From: Anthostomella pinea
Taxonomy: Eukaryota > Ascomycota > Sordariomycetes > Xylariales > Xylariaceae
Length of the DNA: 64,000 bases
Reading direction: 5' to 3'
NCBI GenBank assembly: GCA_963556695.1
Contig: CAUWAG010000003.1
Span: forward strand, 5,084,001-5,148,000
This document shows, in pieces, positions 45,046 through 55,509 of the stretch. A program made the position numbers and the translations under genes. The stretch's first letter is position 1, and every line of letters starts with the position of its first letter. Below the pieces are notes generated by a model. That model ran no database searches and was not told the origin of the DNA. It worked only from the letters and a program-made list of their open reading frames with translations.

Positions 45046-45804
45046 TTAAAGTATTATAAATAATCGTTAACGTTTATTAATAACGCGAAAAGTTTATTTA
45101 ACGTATAATATAATACTTTATTAAAATAATAAGTATTAATACTTACAATATAAGTAAAAATTGGCTTAAACGGATATGGTTTATTTTCACCTTAAATGGA
45201 TTAACTTATTCGTATAGAAACATAGCAAAAACCCCGGCTATTACTTAAATAATACTTACTTATAGTTAATTAAATAAGCTTTTTACTAGTATATATAAGC
45301 TTTTTACTTTAAGTATACCGACGTAAAATACTTATAGGATTAAAGGTATTTACCGCGAGCGCTGTTTGTTTTACTGCGTAAAGTGAGAGATTCAACCTTA
45401 AAACAAGCGGAAATTCTAAAACATAAATATATATATAAAACTTACGTCTTTAAAATGAAATAATTTAATAAATAAAGTCACGTTATATAAGATTAATATA
45501 TTACAATATTTCCTAATTTTTATACGTAATTGTAATATTTCTATTTCAATGTTATAAAAAAGGTTCGGTTTTTAAAAACTTAATTTCTTAACGTATATAG
45601 AATTTTTTAAAGAAATTCTTAATAATATATATATATATTTAAATCTATTTAAAATCAGGTTTAGAAGCTAAAACTATTCTAAAACTTCCTTTTAATACGT
45701 CTTTAAAACTTAATATTTTTCAAAATTTCTATCTATTTTTAGCGTTTTGATTTCCTTAGTTATGTCCTGTCTCAGGGTTTCCGCCTGTCTTAGGGTTTTA
45801 TCCC

Positions 45805-45825
45805 CCACTTTGCTGCGCAAAGTGG
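45805..45825. repeat. Perfect short inverted repeat at island edge
   Basis: CCACTTTGC and GCAAAGTGG form 9-bp perfect arms around a 3-base loop. It sits about 50 bp from the edge of the AT-rich island and could be a transposon end. Confidence 0.5.
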
Positions 45826-46440
45826 CAAGTGCTCGCGGTGGGGCACATCACCCTTGAGCCCACAGGTAGAGTAGGCCAACGCCATGTAGGTAGACAAACT
45901 TGTAGCTCTCTTCAGAGTTGCAGGCGGATCCTTCCAACGCACGGAGAGCAGCAAGACGATGCGATGCAGAACACACCACGGTTTCGGGAAGACCCGCAGA
46001 CATGCTTCTGACCTATGTCGATCTTGGCGGCGGATGACTGACCTTTGCCGCTTGCGTTGCGACAGCTCTCAAGAGTCAGCTGTATCTGCCTGTCCCGCTT
46101 ATTGGAGGCGACAATCTGACGCGGCGGCGGCTACCTATCAACCCCACCACTCGGCTGCACTCGCCATCCACTCGGACCCGTGTCGTCCACTCGGACCCGA
46201 CGACGCTCGGGCTCCGAACCATCAGCGTCGGGTGCCTCTTCCAAAGCTCCAGATCAAGAAATAGGTTTTATCCATGCCGGCACGCTGCTCATACGTAAAT
46301 AAAACAAGCGGCCATAATACAGCCGGCAAATCTCTCTCAAACCCAGACTTTCAATCAACTAATTGCACGAGACACTGACTTTTCCACGATTTTCAGAAGT
46401 TCGAGAGCTGTTGAGCCCGAGGTCCTTCGCAACCGAGCCG

Positions 46441-46598
46441 CCCCTCGGTGTTTGCTAATGTCCGAATCTGACGTCTTAGCCCGAGGTGGTGGTTGCCTCA
46501 CGGGAATTCGCCACCGTCATCGCCTCCCCCACACATCGAGGAGCCGGTGGTTTTCGAACATGGAGAGCTTGCCCAGCTCACCAATCATAGCAGCCCCT
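46441..46598 (+). promoter_or_regulatory. Stress-response elements and CCAAT box of the HSP gene
   Basis: Two CCCCT cores of the stress-response element lie at 46441-46445 and 46594-46598, with CCAAT at 46581-46585. They are 370-520 bp upstream of the heat-shock protein start. CCCCT is the known binding core of Msn2-type C2H2 factors; use here is inferred. Confidence 0.4.
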
Positions 46599-46858
46599 AG
46601 CAGCGCCTTGTCTGACGAACTGATGTGTATCGACGCGTGGCACCTGTTCAACCTTGGCCCTTTGTGTGAATCAAGAGAGGCAAGATGCCACACCAACAAG
46701 TAGGCTGGTAGGCCGATAGGCTGGTAGGCTTCCAATGCTTTCCGATATGTTCGAGACCGTGTTACGTACGCACGTCTGACTCGTTTGGCATTGCGTTGAT
46801 CATTTGCCTTGCCGTTCCTAGTGACGCCACTCTGCCCTGCCTAAAGCTTGAAGCCTCG

Positions 46859-46866
46859 TATATAAA
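46859..46866 (+). promoter_or_regulatory. TATA box
   Basis: TATATAAA lies 98 bp upstream of the ATG of the small heat-shock protein gene, a normal distance for a strongly inducible fungal promoter. Confidence 0.65.
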
Positions 46867-46964
46867 GGTTGACATGTCTCTGGTCCCAATGGATTTGATT
46901 CTTATCTTCTGCATCCACAACATTTCACACAAGACCACATCACGCATCTTCGAACACAATCAAC

Positions 46965-48065
46965 ATGGATAACTACAATAATCCTCAAGCTCCCTTTTGG
47001 GAGTTCCTCCAGGCTTTCGACCCCAGCGGATCTCACCGGGCCGGCGCTGGAGTCGATCACTTTAACGGCGGGGCTTCCAACCGGGGAGCTCCCGCCGGCG
47101 GAGCTCCCAATGGCGACCCCCAAGCACCTTCAGGGTCTCCATTTGATCCCGCGCACTTCGACCCATGGGGAGGACAATGGGCAGGACAATGGGGAGGTGG
47201 TCCTTGGGGCGGTCCCTGGGCCGGGCCATGGGGCCGTCGTGGTGGACGGCACAGCCGTTTCGGCGGCCCTCGTCATCATCGAGAGGGTCACGACTCTGAC
47301 AGTGAGGATCCCCCAGAGGAGACACCGTCCGAGACCGTGAGAGAAACGTCCGAGGCTGGCGTGCATCAGCCCCCGCCGCCTCCATCTCCAGGGGCTTTCC
47401 CTCATCCACCACCACCTCCTCCGGGATCTCAAGAGCCCGGTCACCCTCACCATCACCCTCACCATCACCATGGTCCACCGCCCCCATTTGGCCCGGGCGC
47501 TCACCGACGGTGGGGTGGCCGCTGTGGACGTGGTGGAAGGGGTGGACGCGGGGGTCGACACGGACCACCGCCCTCAGCATATGAGGGTCCCTTCGACTTC
47601 CGCCCTCTGATGCAAGCTTTTTCCAGTCACCCCTTTGCCCAGACTCTCCGGAACCTTACCGATCAGACTCGCGCTGGTCCCTCAGAAGAGCAGATCAATC
47701 AACAGGAAGACACGTTTGTCCCACCGGTCGACGTTTTCAACACCGAGAAAGCGTACATCCTTCACGTATCCCTTCCGGGTGCTGCAAAGGAAGACATTGG
47801 TGTCAATTGGGACGGAGAGAAGGTCAACATCGCCGGTGTTGTGTACCGCCCTGGCGATGAAGAATTCCTCAAGTCTCTCGCATCGAGCGAGAGAAAGATC
47901 GGCATGTTCGAGAAGAGCATCAAACTGCCACCTCCCGGGGTCGATGAGAAGGAGGATGTTGATGGCTTCAGCATCACTGCCAAGATGGACAACGGTATCT
48001 TGGTCGTGACCGTTCCGAAGACCGAGAAGGAGTGGACCGAGATCCACAAGATCGATGTCGAGTAA
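46965..48065 (+). CDS. Small heat-shock protein (HSP20) with long G/P/H-rich N-terminus
   Basis: This is a single frame of 366 residues. The C-terminal third, about 249-355, is an alpha-crystallin domain: FVPPVDVFNTEKAYILHVSLPG, the beta strand VNIAGVVYR, then GMFEKSIKLPPPGVDEKEDVDGFSITAKMDNGILVVTVPK. The first 240 residues are disordered: Gly/Trp repeats (QWAGQWGGGPWGGPW), Pro runs, a His cluster (HPHHHPHHHHG) and an RGG run (RGGRGGRGGR). Small heat-shock proteins hold unfolding proteins in soluble oligomers. Most family members are 150-220 residues, so this N-terminus is unusually long. The ATG follows a TATA box and a short leader ending CAACATGG. It converges on PCC1. Confidence 0.9.
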   Translation: MDNYNNPQAPFWEFLQAFDPSGSHRAGAGVDHFNGGASNRGAPAGGAPNGDPQAPSGSPFDPAHFDPWGGQWAGQWGGGPWGGPWAGPWGRRGGRHSRFGGPRHHREGHDSDSEDPPEETPSETVRETSEAGVHQPPPPPSPGAFPHPPPPPPGSQEPGHPHHHPHHHHGPPPPFGPGAHRRWGGRCGRGGRGGRGGRHGPPPSAYEGPFDFRPLMQAFSSHPFAQTLRNLTDQTRAGPSEEQINQQEDTFVPPVDVFNTEKAYILHVSLPGAAKEDIGVNWDGEKVNIAGVVYRPGDEEFLKSLASSERKIGMFEKSIKLPPPGVDEKEDVDGFSITAKMDNGILVVTVPKTEKEWTEIHKIDVE

Positions 48066-48416
48066 ATGGGAAATAGGCGACATCAGGGTATCTCAGTGCT
48101 CGGTTTCTGGATTGTTTATTCGAGTAGTCCATGAATGGACTGGCAAGTGTTTTAGTTTAGTTTAGTAATTATGATTTTTGATGGTAAATTCTCCGATCAC
48201 CAATACTTAGTCTTGATGGTATTCTAGCCTGTGACGTTAGATGTGTTAGTGATATGATGTTCCCCAAGAGCCCCTCTTCGCATGATCTGTGTTCAGCCTG
48301 ATACTCACGTTTTTGGTACTTGGGCCCAACATTCCATTCTCCAAGATGCGGGGCGCCCTGCATCCCAATCATGGGTGACGGTATGGTATTCGTGCAGACC
48401 AAAACTTGTCTTCCGT
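48066..48416. other. Convergent spacer
   Basis: This 351-bp spacer lies between the heat-shock gene and PCC1 and holds their 3' UTRs; nothing else was seen. Confidence 0.4.
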
Positions 48417-48816
48417 CTAGTTTACTTGGTCTTGAAGTGTTAAGACATCTTCATCGAGCTCCTCCATAACCTCCATTACCAAGGCCAAGCTCTCCATGAA
48501 AGAGTTGACAGCTACGCGAAGCATTCGGTTCGTTGTGGCCTTGTACTGGGCTTGCAATATGTTGCCTTTCGCATTCGTATCGGTAACTCCATCACTTGGA
48601 GCGCTTATGGCGAAGCTTCGGGTTACTAAGGAAGATAACTCCTTATCGACCTGAAGGGCTTTCAGAGCAACAGAAGCCAGTCTATGTGTTGGGAAAGGCA
48701 CTTCGACGGTCCTGCGCCGGAAAAGACAAGTTAGTATGGAAATAGTCAATGCCGGGTTGGGCGGTAGAAGTAACACACAAGGCACAAGGGAAGTTTGGGT
48801 CTATGGACGCCGCCAT
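48417..48816 (-). CDS. PCC1: KEOPS complex subunit Pcc1
   Basis: Exons are 48779-48816 and 48417-48711, giving 110 residues. The intron starts GTGTGT, has CTAAC and ends GCGCAG, and a split Leu codon joins FPCAL to TVEVPFPTHRL. Pcc1 hallmarks are VPFPTHRLASVALKALQVDKEL and then ATTNRMLRVAVNSFMESLALVMEVMEEL. Pcc1 is the small dimerising subunit of KEOPS, which makes the t6A modification on ANN-decoding tRNAs and affects telomeres and transcription. The length matches the family. Its 12-codon first exon is easily missed: reading from the upstream in-frame ATG within the intron would give a wrong N-terminus. It is divergent from CDC14. Confidence 0.88.
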
Positions 48817-49711
48817 GGTGGTTGAACTGATTGTGAGGGCCCTTCTCTTTCTTGCGAGAACATAGATCGGGATCGCCGTGTGTAGTGGTGGGGCTTGGCG
48901 ATCTGCGACAGCTTGGAATCTGCGTTGTTGTGAGTCGGTTGTCTGGCAGCCAAAGGCGGGGTGACGAGGGCTGCGACTCTGCGAGGGCCGATTTGTCGTG
49001 AGTGTGAAGCGGCTTCACGATAAGATAAGCGTTTTAGAGGTTCGCCCTGCCTGGTCGTTCAGCTGGAGCTAGAGCGTTTCAGGTACTGGCACACTGGCAC
49101 ACTGGTACTGGACCGTGCGGCCGGTGTTGTGGCTCTATAGGGTTGCGTAGCAACGGCTCAGCAACAGCTCCGCCCATAAACAAGGCCGGGGCTGTCGAGG
49201 GCTCTGCACCCAGACACCCCGTGGGCTTTCACCGATTTGGCAACGGGCCAGATGAGACCTCCATGCAACGGCCAGGATCCTCACCCTTGCACCCCCAGGA
49301 AAACAATAATAACATTGAAGACAGAGCATACAAAACCACCAGCATCTTGGAAAGCGACTCTGACGATCTACCCTTCCCTTTCACACAATACATCCATCCC
49401 TCCCTCTGCCGCTGCACTCCATCCCCAAGGCGCCAATTTGGTAGACTGCTTGCTTGAAGCTTGCGCAAAGCTACCTCGTCTCTGCAATCTCCTCAATACA
49501 AGCACACTCCGCCTCTTGTTGACATTCAATCATTCTTTCTCGATATCTTTCTTGGTCGGCTGCTCTTCGCCTTTAATAGAGTTTGAATCTCGTTCCGGCC
49601 TGGTGGGCTTGCGACTGCATACCTACATAGGCTCTCAGGACCGTTGAACCTTCCTCCCGACACCGCTTTGCCAACAAGCGCCGCCCCCACAACAACAAGC
49701 AGCAGTTGGCG
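48817..49711. promoter_or_regulatory. Divergent promoter between PCC1 and CDC14
   Basis: This 895-bp region separates two divergently transcribed conserved genes. The right part (about 49370-49710) is pyrimidine-rich and looks like the 5' leader of CDC14. No specific binding site is claimed. Confidence 0.4.
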
Positions 49712-51972
49712 ATGCCGCCTTCTTCGAGAAACGCCAACCTGGGGCAGGTTATCGAGTATATTCCAGGTACGTCTATTCTTGTGTGAATATACCTGACGCC
49801 TCTGGCTTTCTTCATTTCCTTACCCTGCTCACTTCAATGTTGCTACATTGCCCTTGGTCTTGCGCATCTCCACCTCCTTCAGATCCTCACCTTCTAGCAC
49901 TTATCTTGCACTGCATACTTATGCCTCGCTGTCGCCCTCTTCGAGACGGCGCAACGAGCTGCAATTATCAATGTCGTCCGAGTGCTCCTACACCGACATA
50001 TTTTGCCCATTGCTGCCGCGCTTTGACAATCCACCGATCACCTTGCTGACCTTCGCAGACCGACTCTACCTAGCGTCTTACATCAACACACCTACTGCCG
50101 ATACCGTCTTCCCTTACCCGGAACAGCGCTCACGAGGCTCCCCCAGCAAGCGATCGCAGAGAGCGGCCGACGGACCTTCGCCAGCACCAGCCAAATCCGC
50201 CCGACAGGCTCCGTACTACTTCACTGTGGATGACACCCTCCTCTACAACGCCTTCCACCATGATTTCGGCCCACTCCACATCGGACATCTGTACCGCTTC
50301 GCACTGCAGTTCCATGATGTCCTTGGCGCAAAGGAGAATCAACACCGGCCTATTGTGTTCTGGAGTCGCGCAGACCCGAGGAGTACGTTGAGCCTGCCTC
50401 CGAAGACTGGCACAAGTTGGCTAACACTCCTTCGCAGGCCGCGCGAACGCTTCTTGCTTGTTGGCATGTTACATGGTTCTGATCCAGTCGTGGCCGCCTC
50501 ATCTGGCCCTCGCACCGATAGCCCAGGTCGACCCTCCCTTGATGCCGTTCCGTGACGCAGGTTACAGCCAGGCGGATTACGGCATCACCGTTCAGGATAT
50601 TGTTTATGGTGTCTGGAAGGCCAAAGAGGAGGGATGCTGTGCTTTGGACAACTTCGACCTCGATGAGTACGAGAGATTCGAGCGAGTCGAGCACGGCGAC
50701 TTCAACTGGATTACTCCTGACTTTCTGGCGTTCGCTTCTCCCCAGCACAGCCCGGTTGCTCGCATTACCGAGTCTTCAGAGTCATTTGCCTCGCTGCCCA
50801 GGACCATCCCGGAGGTCGACATCCACCCAAGCCTGCCTCAGCCATTCAAGAACGTGCTGAAGCACTTCTCCGAGCGGGAAATCGGGCTTGTCGTTAGACT
50901 CAACTCCCCCCTGTACTCTCCGTCCTTTTTCGAGTCTATGGGCATTCAGCACCTTGACATGATTTTTGAGGACGGCACTTGCCCTCCCCTGAGCACTGTT
51001 CGGAAGTTCATCAGGCTTGCGCACGAGACCATCACGGTCAAGAAGAAGGGCATCGCTGTTCACTGCAAAGCTGGTCTTGGCAGAACCGGGTGCTTGATTG
51101 GGGCATACTTGATATACCGCCATGGTTTCACCGCCAACGAGATCATCTCTTTCATGAGATTCATGCGCCCGGGTATGGTTGTCGGTCCTCAGCAGCATTG
51201 GCTACACATCAACCAGGGGATCTTCCGTGAATGGTGGATTGAAGAGAGAGTAGAGCGGAAGCTCAGAGAGAAGCTGGCTGCAAACCCGCAGCCTAGCACG
51301 CCAATTCGGGCCATGCAGAAGACAACAATAGGTCGAAATGTCCGGACCTCGACTCCTCCAAGCCGGAGCCCATCGAATCGCACACCTCTGGGCGAGATGG
51401 ATGAGGAAAGACGAAATGGCAGCATCCAAGAAGACTACCTGCCCGCACCGACCCCAGGCCAACCAAGGAAGACCAGCCGGGCTGACCGACACCACCCCTA
51501 CCAACGCAGCCAGGTCCACGGGCAGTCCATCGACGAAGAGGAGCAGGGCAATGGGGAGAACACGGAGGTGATCTCTGTCCACAGAAGATCCAACGATGCC
51601 GAATCGGAGGAAGAATGGATGCTACGCATGCGCACACACCGAAAGTCATCGCAGTCCCCAGGTCGCAGCGAGAAGCGGTCCTACAGCCATACCACGACCA
51701 CGACGATCTATTCCTCGGTTATCGACAACGACGCTTCCAACGATGCTGAGAATGTCGGTAGCGGGCGGCCCAAGACCGTCGCAGATCATGTCGCAGCCTC
51801 GCCAACCCGGTCAGCTAGTGCCTCGGGTGTCCTGACCAAAGTGAGGAGCAGCAAGCGATCCAACGAGTCTTCGCGGAGCAAGGAGTCGGCGGGCGTGCGA
51901 AAGACAAGTGGCCGCGTTGGCAGCGTCAACGCGACGCCCAGTGCGACGGCGCGCAAGGTCTCGGCGAAGTAG
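49712..51972 (+). CDS. CDC14: Dual-specificity phosphatase CDC14
   Basis: Exons are 49712-49766, 50059-50382 and 50438-51972, giving 637 residues. The first intron (292 nt) joins VIEYIP to DRLYLASYINTPTADTVFPYP; the second (55 nt, GTACGT, GCTAAC branch) restores RADPRSRANASCLLACYMVL. The N-terminal pseudo-phosphatase half and the catalytic half are both present, and the active site near residue 335 reads HCKAGLGRTG (HCX5R), with the acid loop upstream around IQHLDMIFEDGTCPP. The last 230 residues are disordered and rich in Ser/Arg, as in other Cdc14 proteins, where localisation signals lie. Cdc14 reverses cyclin-dependent kinase phosphorylation in mitotic exit, septation and sporulation. Confidence 0.93.
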
Positions 51973-53005
51973 AGCAGCGGAGACTTGCCACCGGCTTTGA
52001 CGAAGTGACGTTTCCTTTCGCTCTTGTGCTTTCCTGCATATCCGATGGTAGATTTTCCACGGACGGCGGCTACACGATGACGACTATCACGACTAGGCTT
52101 AGGCCATGGTTGACTGCTGCATGCGTTGGCGTTCCGGGATCAAGAATTTACGAAGCTTGCCTGCCATACAGCTTCGACTCTGTTCTCTTCCAGACAACTT
52201 CGTGCGATCCATATAATGAATGACTTGAGGTTCCTCGGCGTTTGGTCTCTGGTAGTCGGGCTTGGATGGCTGACTTGGGGGTGGCTTTCCTGTATTTATT
52301 CGACGGGCGTGCGCCGGTGGCCAAAAGCAGAGCTTTGGAGTAAAGCGAGTGTTGAAGTATATGGTCGACCACAGAATAGGCGTATATGATGAATAGTTTC
52401 TTTGTTGCTTATCGCTATTCTGATGCATAAAATCAAGACAGATTCAAAACCACTAAAGACGGTTTGTGTGAAGTTCACTCGCATGCCTCTACGACTTTCC
52501 GGGCTGAAGGACTGAAGGACTGAAGGACTGAAGAACTCGGTTGGCAATCCTGGCATCCCGGTGAAGCTTGTGGAGATTTCCCCAGAGTAGGATCAGCTGT
52601 GACGTCTTGTCCGGTGTTGTTATCTTTTCGTGGGTTATTTAAAGTGAAACATCCTGGTTGTCCGTTCCTACCGACTCTAATTACAGGTCTGAGCACATCC
52701 ACCATCGTGGGACCGCCGCACGCTCCTCCCCGATCGGTGATCCGGTCATCATGGGAAATGTCTATTTGTCTACCTAGGTATTTACGTTTCCCTTGGCCGC
52801 GGTCTTTCGTTCATGACAGCTGAGGAGGCATTGGTATATTTCTCAACTCTCAGGCCAGGTAACATCACTTAAAACACGAACTCAGCCAGCGTCATCATCT
52901 CGAGTTTTCTCAGGTTCCTCCCACCCACCCGCCCATGGACTAAAACTGCCTGCGCGCGATCCTGCGATCCCGCGCTGCGAAACCGCCGCAGCCGCGCCCG
53001 TCGTA
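51973..53005. other. Intergenic region with a short tandem repeat
   Basis: It carries the CDC14 3' UTR and the promoter of the carboxylesterase gene. Near 52503-52535 an 8-bp unit, ACTGAAGG, is repeated about four times. No coding region is supported. Confidence 0.5.
52503..52535. repeat. Short tandem repeat, 8-bp unit
   Basis: ACTGAAGG-type units are repeated about four times in tandem, with the last unit diverged. Confidence 0.7.
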
Positions 53006-55333
53006 ATGGAGGTTTTCCGCAAGAAGTTCCAGGCGGCCAAGCGCGCGGCGAAGCCGTGGCACGGCTTCGTGCTGCTCGCGGTCGCCGTGGCTGTTGTTGT
53101 GTTGGTGGTGCCGGTGGTTCTTACGCAGGAGCGGAAACGGCATCGCGCTGAGGATCAGGAGGTATGTATGATGTTTCCGCTTCGACTCGCGATCCCGTTT
53201 GATTATCTGTTATTTGACTACCACAAAACTTCGACTCTTGCTTTCTATTTCCCTCCGGATGTAGCTTTGGTTGGTTGGCGAGGCAGGCCAAAACATGGTC
53301 CGAAGAGGCTTCTGTTCTCCGTATCTGGTTGGTATAGCGAGTAGAGGTACCATGCTGACTTGCATTTCGTACCCAGAAGCCCTCGGATACCGCCAGCGCG
53401 CGCGTGAACCTGGGCTATGCGCAATACCAGGGCTCCCGCGTCGGCGGCGGCGTGGCGCAGTACCTGGGCATGCGGTATGCGGAGGCGCCCGTGGGCGATC
53501 TGCGGTTCCGCGCTCCTGTTGAGCCGGCGCAGCACTCCGGGGACCAGAAGGCGGATGCGGTAAGCTTACCTTATCCACGAGAAGACCTTTTTGCGCCTCG
53601 GCTATTTATGAGGAGTGGGCGATGGATAGGATGGCTGATGGCTGATGGCTGATGGTTGACTGACCCTTATTCAGTTTGGCCCGATATGTCTCGGCATCTC
53701 GCAGCCGTACCCCAACGCGAGGCAGGACGAAGACTGTCTGTATGTCAATGTGTGGGCGCCGCTTAATGCGACGACGGAGTCGAATTTGCCCGTTTGGCTC
53801 TTTATTCAGGGCGGAGGTACGTTTCTTCTGTTCATTCATAGCCCATATCCATTCATGAGGTGGGCTACCCACCTACCTGCCTGCCTCCCTCTTCTACTCT
53901 AGACCCTTGACGATTATACTAAACAACCCCCGACAGGCTACACCGCCAACAGCAATGCCAACTGGAACGGCACGGCCGTGGTCGAGCGCTCCAACCACAG
54001 CATCGTCTTCGTGAACTTCAACTACCGCGTCGGGCTGTGGGGTTTCATAGCCAGCGAGCGCGTGCGCGCCGCCGGCGCCGGCGACCTCAACGCGGGGCTG
54101 CTGGACCAGCGACAGGTGATGCGCTGGGTGCGTGAGCACATCGCGCAGTTCGGCGGCGACCCGGCCCACGTCGTCATCCACGGCGCGTCCGCCGGCGCCG
54201 GCTCCGTCGCGCTGCACCTGCTGGCGCCCGACGAGGGGCTCTTCGTTGGCGCCGTGGGTGAATCTGTGTTCTTCCCGGCACAGCCGTTTGTGAAGGACTT
54301 GGAGTGGCAGTTTGACCTGCTGCTGAACGAGACGGGGTGTGGTGGTGATGAGCCGATGGACTGTCTGCGCGGCAAGACGACTGAGGTGCTGCAGGCGGCC
54401 AATGTGCCGTCTGCTTTCCCGGGGAGGCCGGATTTGCCTGCGCCGCTGTTCTACTGGACGCCGTGTATCGACGGCGAGCTCCTGCGCGACCTGCCGTATC
54501 TGATGTATGAGAGGGGTCAGTTCGTGAACGTGCCTGTCATGATGGGTATCACAAGTGATGGTACGTTTCGCCACTATCATTATTGCCTTCTTCCCTTCTG
54601 CCCTTTCTCCCTGTTCCTATCTCGCTACTCTGCCCCTGAGACAACCCCCGAGATCATAGCTTCAAGCTCACAAACCCACGCAGAAGGCACAATATTCACC
54701 GCCAACGTCGCCACATCCACAGAAATGGCCGTCTTCCTGCGCAACAACTACCCGCTCCTCAGCAGCACCAACGCCTCCGCCATCGTGGAGCAATACCCCC
54801 AGATGGCCGCCCTGCCCGAGCACGCCGCCTGGTTCCCCTCGGCCGCCAAGGCCTACGGCGAGGCCACGTTCATCTGTCCGGCCACACACATCCTGGACTC
54901 CTACGTCCAGCACCGCCTGAACACGTCGTCGTCGTCCTCGCCGGCCCGCGCCTGGGGCTACCGCTACAACGTCCACGACGCCGAAAACACGGCGAAGGGG
55001 CTCGGCGTGCCGCACCTGTGGACGTCGTGGGCCGTCCTCGGGCCCGACATCAACGGGCGGGGGACCGGACCGGCCAGCTACTACACGTACAACGCGGGCA
55101 TGATACCGCTGGTGATGGACTATTGGATCTCGTTTGTCAAAACGCTGGACCCGTCGGCGCTGCGGAATGCGGATGCGCCCGCGTGGGAGGGCTGGGGTGG
55201 CACTACTACTACCGATGCCAAACAGAGACTGATGATGGAGACGGGCAATTTGACGATGGAGATGGTGCCGCTGGATCAGCGGGCGAGGTGCGCGTTTTGG
55301 AAAGGGCTGGCGCCTGTTATGCGGCAGAAGTGA
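53006..55333 (+). CDS. Type B carboxylesterase, membrane-anchored
   Basis: Exons are 53006-53161, 53377-53559, 53675-53816, 53937-54560 and 54684-55333, giving 584 residues; all phases match. Residues 21-40 form one hydrophobic helix after a basic tail (FRKKFQAAKRAAK), so the protein is probably a type II membrane protein and not secreted. Family features are YLGMRYAEAPVGDLRFRAP, EDCLYVNVWAP, the oxyanion GGG in FIQGGGYTANS, the nucleophile in GASAGAGS near residue 244, the acid Glu in GITSDEGTIF and the likely His in GVPHLWTSW. It should hydrolyse carboxylic esters; the substrate is unknown. The last intron is open in frame and easily overlooked. It converges on DPH6. Confidence 0.88.
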
Positions 55334-55509
55334 TGGGCTGGGCTATTAGCATGGAGGGCTTTGCGTTGCATAGCGATGTCCATACATAGAAGACAGGCGT
55401 AGAGATACAAATTTGATGGAAGCCCGCACTTCACGATGTTCACTTCACTTGACATTCGTCAACCATATCATGACTTGTACTTGATTCCATTGGCATAGCT
55501 CCTATACTC

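Larger units (their letters stand above)
39255..45760. repeat. AT-rich, gene-free island with RIP-like decay
   Basis: About 6.5 kb is composed mainly of TA-rich sequence with almost no open frames. Short patches of normal composition inside it are LTR remnants, listed separately. Some of the long AT-rich runs should be the interiors of elements that were mutated beyond recognition. The base composition changes sharply at both edges, as is usual for RIP-affected repeat islands of ascomycetes. A centromere-like or heterochromatic role is possible but not shown by the sequence. Confidence 0.8.
45761..46964. other. Gene-free stretch and heat-shock gene promoter
   Basis: The left part, just outside the AT-rich island, has a 9-bp perfect hairpin at 45805-45825 and no convincing gene. 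The right part is the promoter region of the small heat-shock protein gene. Confidence 0.5.

Noticed and set aside
39658..45050. Target duplication around the split family A LTR (ATAAG versus TTAAA)
   Set aside because: The flanks differ at two of five bases, so a duplication cannot be claimed.
45770..45800. CAGGGTTT and TTAGGGTTTT words resembling telomere repeat
   Set aside because: There is only a single TTAGGG unit, with no tandem array, beside a transposon island.
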